Below, one piece after another: positions 1 through 12,618 of a stretch of DNA of 64,000 nucleotides. A program made the position numbers and the translations under genes. The DNA comes from Tricholoma matsutake (lineage: Eukaryota > Basidiomycota > Agaricomycetes > Agaricales > Tricholomataceae), in the NCBI GenBank assembly GCA_026075535.2, contig AP026545.1, forward strand, positions 3,286,001 through 3,350,000. Reading direction: 5' to 3'. The notes beneath the pieces are model-generated. The model had not been told where the DNA came from and did not search any database. It was given only the letters and a program-made list of their open reading frames with translations. Within the stretch, counting starts at the first letter, position 1; the number at the start of each line of letters is the position of its first letter.

Positions 1-442
1 ACAAATGCAGCACCAGAATGATGCTGAGCAGCATTGCATGATATAATTGGCTGAGGTATAAACAATGATCACAATTGAGCAACATAGTCATGTTGGAACA
101 TACAATTGCAGGATAGTCATAAAAACAACAAGTGGCAATTCATTGCAACATGTCGAGCAGGAGCAATATACATGTACTACATAAGCACACCATAGAAGGT
201 GGAACAATAATAATATGTACAGGGACCAAACTGATTTATCAAAAGCCCATGGACAATTGCAATGACACCATCTACAAAATAAACGAACAAGTTGTATAAT
301 CGATGCAAAAATGAATAATAATAGGTCATGAATGCTGACTTCACCACACATTCTTTTGCAGTGCAATCAATCATTTGATCAGGCAGTAAAAATATTTCAA
401 CATATTCATGTGGTTTCACATGCAATTCACAATAGTAGACAG

Positions 443-1020
443 TCAATGCTGAGCATTCAGCATGACAAACCAATGGCACTGAATTAAAGGTGTTCCAATA
501 GTATTGCTAGGTAACACAAGGCACAATCAGTGGCCACATCACACTTTATGAAAATTCATGTATGAAGTATCTATTTTCCATCAATGTTGAGCATTCGGCA
601 CAAAAAGCAAGTTCAACTGCCAGCATTAAACTGTTCAAATAGTACAGCTAAACAAAAGAAAAGGGCAATCAGTAGTTACATCACAACACAAAAGTCTACA
701 TACAGGGTATGTACTTTCCCTCAATGCTGAGAATTCAGCATAACAAACTACCAAGGGTGTTGACCTGGAGGTGTTCAAATTGTACTCCTAAACAATGCAC
801 CAGGAAACATGCGACAATCAGTAGTTGCATTGCAACATGAACATACATGTACAGGGAACATATTTTCCATTGATGCTGAACATTCAGCATGACAATCCAC
901 CAAGGGTATCAACCCGGAAGTGTTCAAATTGTATTTCTAAATAAGACATGAGGAAACAAGGGATAATCATTAGTTGCATTGCGCACAATACAAAACCTGC
1001 ATACAGAGTATGAATTTTCC
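443..1020. repeat. Minisatellite of about 140-bp units, 4 copies
   Basis: Four diverged direct repeats begin at about 443, 581, 721 and 871. Each opens with a variant of TCAATGCTGAGCATTCAGCA, is followed by GGTGTTCAAATTGTA-like and AATCAGTAGTTGCAT-like blocks, and ends with a TACAGGG...TTTTCCAT block. Unit lengths are about 138, 140, 150 and 150 bp. No protein is encoded consistently across the units, so this looks non-coding. Bases 1-442 hold no recognisable gene. Confidence 0.75.
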
Positions 1021-4011
1021 AAGAAGCAAGATGCAATAGATGGAAGGAAAGATACAGCAAAAGCATACAGGACAAGGGACACAGTGGTGTATATTGATTG
1101 GATATGCATGATAGCAAGATTTGTTGGAAGAATCAACAAGTAAACATGTGATTTTGGTAACTACATTTTGTCTCCTTCATCGTTTACATTTGCATTTGCA
1201 TTTACATCCACAACAGGTGTGTCCGCATTCCCAGCAGGCTCATTGATAGTAAGGCAAGGTTTTATGAACCCGCGTGGGTATTGACAAAGGGCTTTGATAG
1301 GTAGAGGGACGCAAGTTGTAACCATTGCAATACCTCTACCCTTGCCCGAGTATGGCAGGTATTGCAGGTACAACAGGTCGCCAAACATGCTGAGTATTCT
1401 TTATTGTTCCTTTAAACTAACTACATTATTCTTTTTAGTATTCTCTCCCTCACAACATGCCCGTACCCTTCTCCCCATCCAAACGGGATGTGAGGCTGGT
1501 TGGAAGGGGTAAGATGATGACGGGGAGGTGGTACAACAATGGGGAGGCACCAGGAAGCTTGTGCAGTGGGAATGCCATGAGGTATGCAATTCCATGTTAC
1601 CTAATGACTCCCACTGACCACAAGAACTCCCATCACCTCCCGCGGTGGTAGGAAGATGCCACACCTGACCCCAACCCTCACATCCACCGCTGCGAGCCTC
1701 TCCCTTGCAAGGTGGATATAGAAAGTTAACAGCACCCCCATGACGACTGATATTGCACCCGCCCCCATGCCTTTGAGCAACTGCTCATTGGGTGGATGGT
1801 GGGTGCTACCAGATAACAATTCCAACAACGACGGGAATGATTGGATGTAGAAAAGCCCTAGCACCACTGAGCACCATGAATAATGACACTGTGTCCACCC
1901 CCGGAAATGAATGCTGAAGCAATGACCACACTCCAGCTCTTCTCTAACTCTGTGAACAACGATGGAGCGACTGGCTCGACCTAGCACCTCCCTTTTCCAT
2001 GCAAGCAATGGCTTACAGTGGCAGTGGTGGGTGCTACTGGGCCACGACCTCAGGTGCGACAAGTACAGGGCCAACTACTGGGGCAAGTATCAAGGCAAGG
2101 GTGGGGATGGCTACCAAAGATGAGAATGGGGATGAGGGTGGATAAAGGGTGCTAACGAGGCTGGCAAATGATGGTGGACGATGAATACCCGTGCACATTA
2201 TCTGCCAGGTTCCCTAACATTCAGGTACTCACACACATGAATCAATCTCAGCCCGATAGAAATTACTTCGACACCCTTCCTTCAAGAATATACGAATCCA
2301 TTAACTACTGATAACACAAGAAATTACACTCAATATTATGGTATTAGAAAAAGTACAGACTGAGAACTCAGAATAGAACTCAATTCTTGACAAACAGCAT
2401 AAACGAACCTGGAATTCAAATGCAGGGACAAATATAGAAAAGAGTTTGGATAAATATAGAACTAAAGGCTGTGACAACCTGTGCATTTTGAATCCCGACC
2501 GCAGATTGCCACTATAATAGATATCAGGACGTTGAAATCATTTGCAGAATCTGAGGATAAAGACCGAGTTCTCAATACTGAGAACTTGGAACATCCTGCC
2601 CCCTTCTTGTAGAGAGAACCCACACAGTCTTAGCTAGCAGATAGTGGGTGTTGCCCTAACAATGCAATCTTTTACCTACATGGTTCATTTTTTACATATA
2701 TATCCTTATTATTTGATTCCACCCACTTCTGTGCAACAAAGGTATAGTACATATTATATCTTTCTTATTTGTAGTAACTTACATTCCCACTTCCATGCAA
2801 CAAAGATAATTTGATCCTGTCTTTCCTGTCCACCTCAGTGTAGGCTGTCAAACTCGGCATCCTTCCAAGCACTTAACTACTTATTCCAGAACATCCTAAC
2901 ACACCCTATAGTTTATTTCCGAGCCTCTAAATTATTTTCTGACATGTATTAGGCTCACAAATGGCAAAAACTTGTAAAATAACAACTTGCAATTTTCACT
3001 CTGAAACATATTCTATGCTCTTAGGAGATTCTAGAAATGCTTGTCTTCTTAAAGCTGACTGATTGGAACAGGAGGTATAGTCTTAAAACCATCAAACTTT
3101 GTCACTTCCACTGATACTCATTTCCTTTCCTATCAAATAAAATTACAACTATTGAGGGGGTATAGACCATAATGGTAGTGTACTACATATTTACAACCAC
3201 TTAATAATTTGTGGTGCTCAGTGCACAGCAGGGCAACTGTCCAGATGCCCAGAGTAAGTTGTGCAGCAATTGCTGGACTGAGTGATCAATGCATCGATCA
3301 AACACATGTACACTGTTTCAGTGCCAGCTCACATGTCTCTCCTGCCTCCCATCCACTGTAATCCAACTTTTTGTCAAAGTAAGTGGATTTTTATCTTTGT
3401 AATGCCATTTACTGGCCAACTAACTAATTTCCACTATCTAGATTATCTGGATATCTATTATGAACTCAGGCTACAACACCTCCACATACTAAAGGAGCTC
3501 ATCAAATGGGCACAGTAGGTAAGTTTACTGTGTCTTTGTGCTCTTTTCAATTACTAAGGAGCCTTTTCATGTATTACTAGGTTACAATCAAGTCAAATTG
3601 TATTGCTGATGTGTGCCACCTCCCACACCCCTCCTCCCCATCCAATTGGGATGTGAGGGGGGTTTGTGACACAGAGTACCCACCAGGTAAGCTCCAGCCA
3701 CCCCCATAAATGTGCCACCTCATCCTAACCCCCCCCCCAAACCCCCCAAAATAGGTATAGTACAACCCAATGCCCCAGAATGACCCCAAACAAAGAAAAT
3801 GAGTACCACAGTTCTGGGATGTCAACCACAGCAAAGACTTTAATATCAGTACTCAGGATGACTGCAGCCAACAATTTTGATGTGGGTACAGTGTGCATGG
3901 TCCAGATGACATTGTGAAACATTGAGCATGTGCATGCATGCACATGGAACCTGTATTTTATAATTTGCAGTGCCAAACATAAAAATGACTGATTAACACA
4001 CCAAAACCCTT
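1021..4011. other. Gene-free stretch with repeat debris
   Basis: No ORF here has recognisable domains, and the open frames are short and low in complexity. The stretch contains an LTR terminus (listed separately) and C-rich runs near 3590-3750. It reads as decayed repeat sequence. Confidence 0.5.
2594..2662 (-). mobile_element. LTR terminus of the same family as the solo LTR at 34810
   Basis: Read on the minus strand, these 69 bases match the first 69 bases of the solo LTR at 34810-34878 with only a few mismatches, starting with TGTTAGGGC. Beyond this block the similarity stops, so it is a truncated or strongly diverged copy. Confidence 0.65.
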
Positions 4012-4323
4012 TATTATGATCAGCACCTGATCCTTGCTTGTAAAAGCACCCACAAAGAATTTCAAGGATCTGCATGCCTAATGATGGTTCATAACAACAC
4101 AAGGCATCTGATAAATCTATAAGAATCCACTTTAAAAGGCTTGCTATCAAACACATACCATAAGTTCCCATGGATTCAAGTTTCAACAAACAAACAGTTA
4201 CCTGTTAATCCTGAACCTGCTGCCATTACTGGCCAGTAAGAACCTATCATCAGATGTTTCTATGCAGGGTAATTCTGTCTGCAGGCTTGCAATAATGGCT
4301 GGTGTTGAGCCTAATCAGCGCCT
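4012..4323. repeat. Tandem duplication, unit 1 (unit 2 split off by Copia-A)
   Basis: This stretch is repeated directly at about 4310-4328 plus 17141-17355. Shared blocks include ATGGTTCATAACAACACAAG, AAAGGCTTGCTATCAAACAC and CCAGTAAGAACCTATCATCA. The second copy was cut near its start by the Copia-A insertion. No convincing gene is in it; a minus-strand ORF is partly conserved in both copies but has no known domain. Confidence 0.7.
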
Positions 4324-4328
4324 GATCC

Positions 4329-4679
4329 TGTTGAGGTGCTGTTTATCACACCATAAGCATACATGATCACATCTTTGATGTGTGTACTATTTTTAGCACA
4401 TCCCTTTGATGTGCCATCTCATAGACACCTTTGTGTCTCTTATCCCTTTGACTCTTTATGTAGCTGAACTCACTTATATATAGGGTAGGTAGTTATCTGA
4501 TCACCTCAGTCACTTGTACAGAGACTGAGGTGAGTACTCTAGACATTATGATATTATGGACCAATACTTACTGTACTTATAGCTATACTCTGATTACACT
4601 AGGTACAGTTATTGTATTCATATAGTTGCTTGTACAGAGACTGAGCTATACTCTGATTACACTAGGTTGATTTTCTACA
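4329..4679 (+). repeat. Copia-A 5' LTR (351 bp)
   Basis: It starts TGTTGAGG and ends TTTTCTACA. Compared with the 3' LTR it carries about 140 bp extra between TTATATA and GTTGCTTGTACAGAG, so the 3' copy has an internal deletion. TATATATA near 4477 is a candidate promoter element. Confidence 0.9.
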
Positions 4680-4691
4680 GGTTATGGGCCA
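4680..4691 (+). other. Copia-A primer binding site
   Basis: GGTTATGGGCC lies directly at the 3' edge of the 5' LTR. The same word follows the Copia-B 5' LTR. It resembles the primer site complementary to the cleaved anticodon region of initiator tRNA-Met used by many copia elements (family knowledge; the host tRNA is not in the window). Confidence 0.7.
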
Positions 4692-4887
4692 CTCCCATTG
4701 TTAGAAACAATGGTAGAAACTTCCTAGCCACTCAACGCTATACATCATACTGTCTGATCATTTCGATCATCTGTTCCATCCCAGATCATGGACTTCACTT
4801 TGAGCACATCCGGTCTTCCGGCAAGCATACCCCTTTGTTACTACATACTTTGTCGCCACTCTATCTGGCAACACTTTACCATCAAAT

Positions 4888-6519
4888 ATGACGATCGAAT
4901 CAACTGCAGCTGCGTCTGAATCCACAATCCCATCTATCTCCCTCATTAAACTGTCTGTTCAGTACTCAGGGGAGAAGCTCAATAAACTGAAGTCCAATTA
5001 CAAAGAATGGTGCAAAGAAATTACAATTGCTCTTTCTTTAAATGGGCTCTACGAGTACATTGTCAACAACATCATTGAACCATCCTTGAATGAACCCCAT
5101 GCCCTTGCAAATTACCAGGCCAACTCGAGGCTTGCTTATGCATTTATAGCATCTAGTGTTGCTCCCTCTGAATGGCCATTCCTTGACATGGTAAAAGGAC
5201 CTAGCATCAACTGGGAGACACTCCAAGCACGCCACCAGAAAGAGGGACCAGTCCGCCAGGTCCAGCTTCTACAACAGGCTCTTTCCATCCAATGCACAAA
5301 GGACACCCCCCTCTCTGAGACTGCTGATAAGATTTGTGCCCTCATTGAATGCGCCTTTGCCATGGGGGACATCAAACCTGATCTTCTTTGTTGTATCGCA
5401 CTCCTCAACTCTCTCAGCAAACACTTTCCTCATGCACGTTCCATTATTTCTCATGATATCATGGCCTCCACTGATGCATCACTATACACTTCCATGAAAT
5501 TTTGTCAGTTCTTGGAGAATGAGCAATCCCTTCTTGAGAACAATGTCTGCAATGATTTCCATCCCTCTGTCGCACTAACTGCTCATACCAAACCAACCAG
5601 ACCATCCAATGGACTTGTTTGTAGCAACTCTCCTTGTGGGAAGTCAGGACACACCATTGAGTACTGCATCAAACCTGGTGGAGGGATGGCAGGGAAGACA
5701 CTTACTGAGTCAATTGCAGCATGGAGGGCAGCTTCTGATCAAAAGAAAAAACCTAGTCCCATTACTTCGAAGATTCCCATAACCATGAAAGACATAAATG
5801 GCTGCACCTTCATGGTCATGGTCGATCATAACCCTTCCTCACCAGTGACCTCATCCCCTGACTTTGCGGGTATAGCATGTGACCCTGCCCCCATCTCTAC
5901 AATTGATGAAATTGAATACAAGGGCTGGCTTGGAGCCAAGGACCACCATTGACTGGACAAAGCACACTGCTCCAGTGGACAACAGTGCCTTCACTGTTAC
6001 ACCCTTAAGTCAGACCAAGCGCACCCATATCTCATCGACTGATTTACCCTTCCTTGTTGACAGTGGCACCACCATTCACATATCCCCAGACCGTTCTGAT
6101 TTCTGTTCTCTCTGCCCGATCACTTCCTGATCAATTAAGGGCATGGGAGGATCTTCAATCACTGTGATCGGCATGGGTGATGTCAAACTACAGGTAGCTT
6201 GGGGCACATCAATCACCTTACATAACACACTTTATGTCCCTGAGTCAACAGTTCGGCTGGTATCTGTCAGTTCCCTTGCTGGAGACTCGAACACCATCAC
6301 ACATTTTGATGACTCATCTTGCTGGATAACTAATAAATCCACAGGCACGTTGATAGCTCATGGTTCCATGACATCCAAGAAACTTTACTCACTCACCCTA
6401 CACTCTGCGTCTGTTGAGCACGTGTTAACAATTCATGGATCGCCAAATCTGGAGACCTGGCACCGTTGCCTCGGCCACACCAATAACCAATCCCTGTGTG
6501 ATATGGCCAAGAAAGGCGC
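4888..6519 (+). pseudogene. Copia-A gag, protease and pre-integrase (5' part of polyprotein)
   Basis: The first ORF (4888-5952) is a copia gag that begins MTIESTAAAS; near its end is a degenerate zinc-knuckle-like stretch (CSNSPCGKSGHTIEYC). After a frameshift near 5900-5950 the aspartic protease motif LVDSGTTIHI follows (about 6052-6082). A TGA at 6128-6130 stands where arginine would fit. The GAG-pre-integrase signature ETWHRCLGH is at about 6450. The frame is then cut at 6519 by Gypsy-A. The coding sequence resumes at 12619. Confidence 0.85.
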
Positions 6520-6957
6520 TGTAAGGGGACTAGGGGGACTAGGGGGGGTGCCCTGTGTGTTTCTCCTATTTTTTTTTACGTTCGTTCTACATTTTTCCTC
6601 ACTTCATTTCCTTCTATTCTTCATTTTCTATGATGTTTCCGGATTTTATTACTAATTTCCCTTTCTATCATGTTTGTGCATGTTGACAGTTTTATATTTA
6701 GAGGTGGAGCACCCCTGCCGACATCTACCCCTTGGTATGATGTCATTTGGCGGCCTTGATCTGCCTATCTCTGCCTTTTCTATTTTTAGGTTATTATTTG
6801 ATTTTTGTTGTCTTCACATATACTGGGCATTGGCAAAGGGATCCTTAGAGTTTTCTCTTCAGATTTCCCTTTGCTAGGTGCGCCCCCAATCCCTGTAATA
6901 TGTAGTATAATTTTAACTTCGGATTTCCCTTTGCTAGAGGCTGAGGTTGCCCCTATA
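6520..6957 (+). repeat. Gypsy-A 5' LTR (438 bp)
   Basis: It runs from TGTAAGGGG to CCCCTATA and opens with two copies of a 9-bp motif ACTAGGGGG. The 3' copy has five of these, which together with a shorter T-run explains the 24-bp length difference. Confidence 0.9.
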
Positions 6958-7122
6958 GTAGAAAACTCTCTCCTAAGGCCCAAAATCGCGAATGCACTGC
7001 CCAAGATAGGCAGGTATGGAGTGGACAATGCTTCCCAAGGCTCCACAGACTCCCTACACACCATTCCAGACAGTCCCGCCTTTACTGCGCTGTCATTTTT
7101 GCCAAATGCGCCCCCTAGCAAC

Positions 7123-8241
7123 ATGGATGCATCAGAGCGCCTCGACACGCTTGAAAGCAACGTTTCCAGAATACACGTGCAAATCAATTCGCTTAAATCT
7201 ATGATCGAAAACTTCGTCAGGACCCTCCTGACTAACCCTACGACCAATATTCCCCCCATTACAACTCCAAGCGCACCCAACAATGACGTGCTGCCAAACG
7301 TGCCTACTAAAGAGCGCGCCCAGATCAAACTGTCTCCCCCCACCAAATTTAATGGTGCACGTGTGCAGGGGCATGTATTCCTTAATTCCTGGGAGGTATA
7401 CATCAGTCTCCAGTCGCATCAATTTGTTGATGAGGCTGCAAAAATTTATTGGGCCTTTACATACATGAAATCTGAACGCGCCTATCTCTACATGGACCGT
7501 ATTCTGTGCCAAACTAAAGAGCTCGGTTCTCTACCTTTCTCCACTTGGGGTGACTTTTGAGCCAAGTTTATATGCCACTTTTGTCCCCTCAACAAGCGCC
7601 ACTGAGCAGTGACATGGCTTGAGTCATCCTCTTACCACCAGGCACATCGATCTGTGGACAATTATATCAATGAGTTTAAGGATTTGGTGGACATGGCAGG
7701 ATATGGGAGTGGGCTACCAGTGGTGGTGAAGTTCTGACGGGGCCTCAATTGAGAAATTCAGGACCAGATTGCACAGATGTTGGAAGGGCACCCAGCAGAC
7801 GATGATATCTATGCTTGGTATGAAGCTGCTTCACTCTGTGACAAGAACTGACTCACAAATGCGGTGTTTAATGCTGCATTCCATGCTCCAACTACTACTC
7901 ATGTGCCCTACACCTTCAATCGAACCCTTCCCCACCTTAACCCCATTCCTGTTCATCAGACTCCCACACCAGCCATCAATGTCCCAGTACCAATGGATGT
8001 TGATGCGGCCCGCAGCCATGCACATAGGTTGGATCTCTGCTACTGCTGTGGGGAAACTGGGCACAGAGCTGGAGCATGTCCCCATTGTCAGGATATCTGC
8101 ATGCTCACCCCTGAGGGGCAAGATGAACTCCTCCAAGACTTGTTGGCACTTGTAGATGTCGAGGAAGCGAAGGATCAGGTTGTAGAGGAGATCAAGTCAG
8201 AAGTTGTAGAGGAGCAGGATTTTTCTATTTGCAGGGAGTGA
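7123..8241 (+). pseudogene. Gypsy-A gag with CCHC zinc knuckle
   Basis: The likely start is the ATG at 7123 (NMDASERLD...), preceded by an open stretch from 6958. A heptad-like N-terminal segment (about 7135-7210) is followed by the retrotransposon gag region (TKFNGARVQGHVFLNSWEVY) and a CCHC knuckle CYCCGETGHRAGACP at about 8038-8082. In-frame TGA codons lie at 7558, 7603, 7735, 7750 and 7849; several sit where arginine fits, e.g. FRRGLNREIQ. The frame ends at TGA 8239-8241, overlapping the open pol frame by about 13 bases. Confidence 0.85.
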
Positions 8242-11200
8242 ATTGTATGCCCTCACTGCCTGTCCATAACCACTTTGAAGTCTTGTTAGTTGAATCCCTG
8301 GAGAATGAATCTATCTCTGTGACTGTTCCCCTCTCTGACCCTTCAAAGTTGGCTGAAGACGTACCTGCTCTTCCCATCTCTCCCCCTGCTCCACACCCCA
8401 AAATTAAATCATGGGAGCGTAAACTACCACGCAAATATATTGTTGCATCCACTCCCTCTACACATTCCTTGAACCTAGCAATCAAACTGCAGACTACCGA
8501 CACTGGACAGATACTTGGTGTCTCTGCGCTCCTGGACTCTGGTGCAACCGGTCTCTTCATTGATGCCCATCTCACACAACAACATTGCCTAAATACTTGC
8601 TCACTCTCATGTCCAATACCTGTTTATAATGTGGATGGGTCCCCAAACAAAGCTGGTGCCATCTGAGGGGTTGTAGACCTGGTCCTCCATTACAAAGATC
8701 ATAGTGAGCATGCCCTTTTTGCTGTCACTCAAATAGGAAAGCAAAAGGTGATTTTGGGCTATCCATGGCTTCGAGACCATAACCCAGAGGTCAACTGGCA
8801 TACCGGGGAGGTTACCATGACCTGATGTCCATCCCGCTGTCGTACTTGTTTCATGGAAGCCAGGCAAGAATGTCGTGGACAGAAGGCTGCAATACAATGT
8901 ACTCAGAAGTGTCATGCCAGACCCCTGCCTATACCTGAAGTGGAGTTAGAAGGAGTTCCTGATCTGATGCTGGACTCGGATGATGATGAGGAGGAGCCAG
9001 AGGAAGTGGAGGAAGGTGATCGAATCTTCTACACTGTGATTTGTCCATCGCACAAGGTGTGTGCTACATCGAACATATCCCAACGCCTCGCCAAGGCCTT
9101 CCACAAAAACAATGCTGCTAAATCCTCTACTGTTTCCTTGCTCCCTCATCTCCATGAGTTTGGAGATGTGTTCTCCAAGGAATTGTTTAACTCTCTCCCT
9201 GCGCACAAGCCATGGGATCATGTGATCAAACTCATCCCTGGTGCAACCCCTTCATCCTGCAAGGTCTATCCTCTCTCTCCTGAAGAACAGCGACAGCTTG
9301 ACCAGTTCATCAACGAGCACCTGGCCTCTGGATGTATTCGACCATCAAAGTCACCCATGGCCTCTCCCTTTTTCTTTGTCAAGAAGAAGGATGGCTCACT
9401 TTGACTGGTTCAAGACTACAGAAGGCTCAACAACATCATGGTCAAAAATTGCTAGCCATTACCTCTCATCTCCAAACTTGTGAACCAGCTCCATGGAGCC
9501 CGATATTTCACCAAGCTCGATGTCTGTTGGGGCTACAATAATGTGAGGATAAAGGAGGGAGATGAGTGGAAGGCAGCCTTTCATACCAACCGTGGTCTTT
9601 TTGAACTGCTCGTCATGTTCTTTGGCCTTACTAATAGTCCTGCCACCTTTCAGACCATGATGAACGACATTTTCCATGACCTCATCCTCAAAGGCATTGT
9701 TTGCATCTATCTCGATGACATCCTCATCTTCACTTGCATGGTTGAAAAGCACTGTCGCATCATGTGCCTCGTCCTAGAATGGCTTCGACGGTACAAACTC
9801 TACCTTTGTCAGGACAAGTGTGAGTTTGAGAAGACCAAGATCAAGTACCTCAGCCTGATTATCTTGGAGGGTCAGGTGGAGATGGATCCTATCAAGGTGA
9901 ATGGGGTCATGGCTTGGCTGATGCCCACAAACAAGAAGGAGGTGCAGTCTTTCCTGGGCTTCATCAATTTCTATTGGCATTTTATCAAGGACTTCTCACA
10001 TCATGCACGACCACTGTTTGACTTGACAGGAAAGGAGGCATGGAGGTGGGATAATGCACAACAGGAGGCATTCGAAAAGCTTAAGGAGATGGTCACTTCT
10101 GCTCCCATTCTTACCTTTGCTGATGATTCGCGTCCTTTTCATGTAGAAGCCAACAGTTCTGACTTTGCGACGGGCACCGTGTTGTCTCAGCAGTCTCCGG
10201 AGGACCAGCAGTGGCATCCTGTTGCATTCTACTCCAAAAGCCTTAGTGCTGTAGAGCGAAACTATGAGATCCATGACAAGGAGATGTTGGCAATAATGCA
10301 TGCACTTGAGGAGTGGCGACACTTCCTCGAGGGTGCCCAACACAAGGTGGAAATTTGGACAGATCACAAGAATCTCGAGTACTTTATGATGGCCAAGAAA
10401 TTGAACTGTCGTCAAGCTCGTTGGTCCCTGTATCTTTCCAGATTTGACTTCTCCTTGCACCACCGTCTAGGTCGCAGCATGGGGAAGACCAATGCCCTCT
10501 CCTGACATGCAGACCATGGGGATGGCAGCAATGACAACCAAAACATTGTGTTGTTGCAGCCAGACCTGTTCACCATTCAGGCACTGGAAGGCATCGCACC
10601 CCAGGGTGAGGAGTGGGACATCCTACATGACATTCATTGCACAAACTGTAGCAGTTTATATGAGGATATTGTTGCCTGAGCTGTTAAAGAACTGAGGAAG
10701 GGATCCACCCTTTCCTTGCATGTGGCAGAGTGGGCTGAAAAAGAGGACTTGTTGTATTTCAGGGATCACATCTACGTCCCCAATGACCCAGACCTTCACT
10801 GGCGCATCATATCCCAACACCATGACTCACAGATTGCTGGTCATCCTGGATGCTGGAAGACCTTGGAGCTCATCTCACAGAATTATTGGTGGCCACAAAT
10901 GTCACAGCTCATTGGTCAGTATTGTTGCACTTGTGACCTTTGCTTACACACCATGACTCCTCATCACAAACCCATTGGCAAGCTACACCATCCTCCTGTT
11001 CCAGAGAGTTGTTGGGATGTTGTCAGCATCGACTTTGTGGTGCAGTTGCCAGAGTTGAATGGGTTTGATGCAGTGATGTGCACAGTTGATTCAGTGGGAA
11101 AACATGCTCACTTCATTCCCACTCACACCACTGTCAATGCCCTGGGTGCTGCCTGACTCTACCTCCACCATGTGTGGAAATTACATGGACTTCCTGGCAC

Positions 11201-12047
11201 TTTCCTCTCTGATCGTGGCCCTCAGTTCATGGCAGAGTTCACTCGTGAGCTGTACCAACTTCTGGGGATCAAACTCCTTGCTTCGACTGCTTATCACCCA
11301 CAAACTGACAGCCAGACTGAGCGAGTCAACCAGGAACTGGAGCAGTACATCTGCATCTTTGTCAACAAACACCAGGACAATTGGGATGATCTTCTCCCTT
11401 TGGCCAAGTTTGGATACAACAACCATGTCCATGCTTCCACTCAACAGACCCCTTTCCTCTTAGACACTGGATGACATCCACGCATGGGATTTGAACCTCG
11501 CCAAACTCCCTCACACATCGAGATGATGAATGAGTTCACAGAATGCATGCGGGATAGCTTGGAGGAGGCAAAGGCAGCCTTAGCAAAGGCGAAGGATGAC
11601 ATGGCACACTTTTACAACCAATGCCATTCTCTTACCCCTCAGTACAAGGTTGGTGATTGAGTTTATCTTGACTCCAGTGACATCTCCACTACGTGTCTGT
11701 CCAAGAAACTTGCTCATCACTTCCTGGGACCTTTCCCCATCATCAAGTGTGTTGGAATGCATGCCTATTGTCTATGCCTCCCAGCCTCCATGTCCAGACT
11801 CCACCCAGTCTTCCATGTTGTCAAACTCCTTCCAGCTCCCCCAGATCCATTCCTGGGACACCATTCATGCCCAACACCACTGCCTACAGTGATCGAGGGA
11901 GAACTCCAATATGAAGTCGAGTCAATCTTGGACAGCCAGTTGCATCGAGGAAAACTCCAGTATTTGGTGCATTGGAAGGGTTATGGGTATGAGGAGAACT
12001 CATGGGTTGAAGAGTCCAATGTGAATGCCCCTTGGTTAGTCAAATAA
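8229..12047 (+). pseudogene. Gypsy-A pol: protease, RT, RNase H, integrase, chromodomain
   Basis: All domains are in one frame. Protease LLDSGATGLFID is at about 8530; the first ATG in frame is at 8247. RT has FTKLDVCWGYNN and the catalytic YLDD at about 9710. RNase H contains IWTDHKNLEYF (about 10355). Integrase has SIDFVV, FLSDRGPQF and TDSQTERVNQ, so all three acidic residues remain. A chromodomain (VHWKGYGYEENSWVEE) is at about 11970-12020, typical of chromoviruses that target heterochromatin. Premature stops: TGA at 8664, 8823, 9402, 10503, 10677, 11154, 11472 and 11658, and TAG at 9453. TAA 12045-12047 may be the true end. Confidence 0.9.
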
Positions 12048-12151
12048 TTCCACCGATGGCACACTGCTCCACTGCGTTGCATTCAAGTCACTGACTTTGG
12101 TTGTATGTGATTTCAAATGCATTGGGGCGATGCATCTTAGAGAGGGGGTGA

Positions 12152-12613
12152 TGTAAGGGGACTAGGGGGACTAGGGGGACTAGGGGGACTAGGGGGACTA
12201 GGGGGGGTGCCCTGTGTGTTTCTCCTATTTTTTATGTTTGTTCTACATCTTTCCTCACTTCATTTCCTTCTATTCTTCATTTTCTATGACTTTTCTGGAT
12301 TTTATTACTAATTTCCCTTTCTATCATGTTTGTGCATGTTGACAGTTTTATATTTAGAGGCGGAGCACCCCTTCCAACATCTACCCCTTGGTATGATGTC
12401 ATTCGGCGGCCTTGATCTGCCTATCTCCGCCTTTTCTATTTTTAGGTTATTATTTGATTTTTGTCATCTTCACATATACTGGGCATCGGCAAAGGGATCC
12501 TTAGAGTTTTCTCTTTGGATTTCCCTTTGCTAGGTGCACCCCCAATCTCTGTAATATGTAGTATAATTTTAACTTCGGATTTCCCTTTGCTAGAGGCTGA
12601 GGTTGCCCTTATA
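12152..12613 (+). repeat. Gypsy-A 3' LTR (462 bp)
   Basis: It runs from TGTAAGGGG to CCCTTATA. The purine-rich tract AGAGAGGGGGTGA just before it is the probable plus-strand primer. Five copies of the ACTAGGGGG motif expand it relative to the 5' LTR. Confidence 0.9.
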
Positions 12614-12618
12614 GGCGC

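Larger units (their letters stand above)
6520..12613 (+). mobile_element. Gypsy-A, chromovirus-type Ty3/gypsy retrotransposon inside Copia-A
   Basis: LTRs of 438 and 462 bp bound the element, and GGCGC is duplicated at 6515-6519 and 12614-12618. Gene order is gag, protease, RT, RNase H, integrase, chromodomain, which is the gypsy order. No frameshift was found within gag (frame of 6805) or pol (frame of 8229); coding is broken by 13 in-frame TGA and one TAG. It inserted after Copia-A because it splits the Copia-A pre-integrase. Confidence 0.95.

Noticed and set aside
1601..2074. Minus-strand 157-codon ORF
   Set aside because: No domain and low-complexity His/Cys/Trp-rich composition; it lies in repeat debris.
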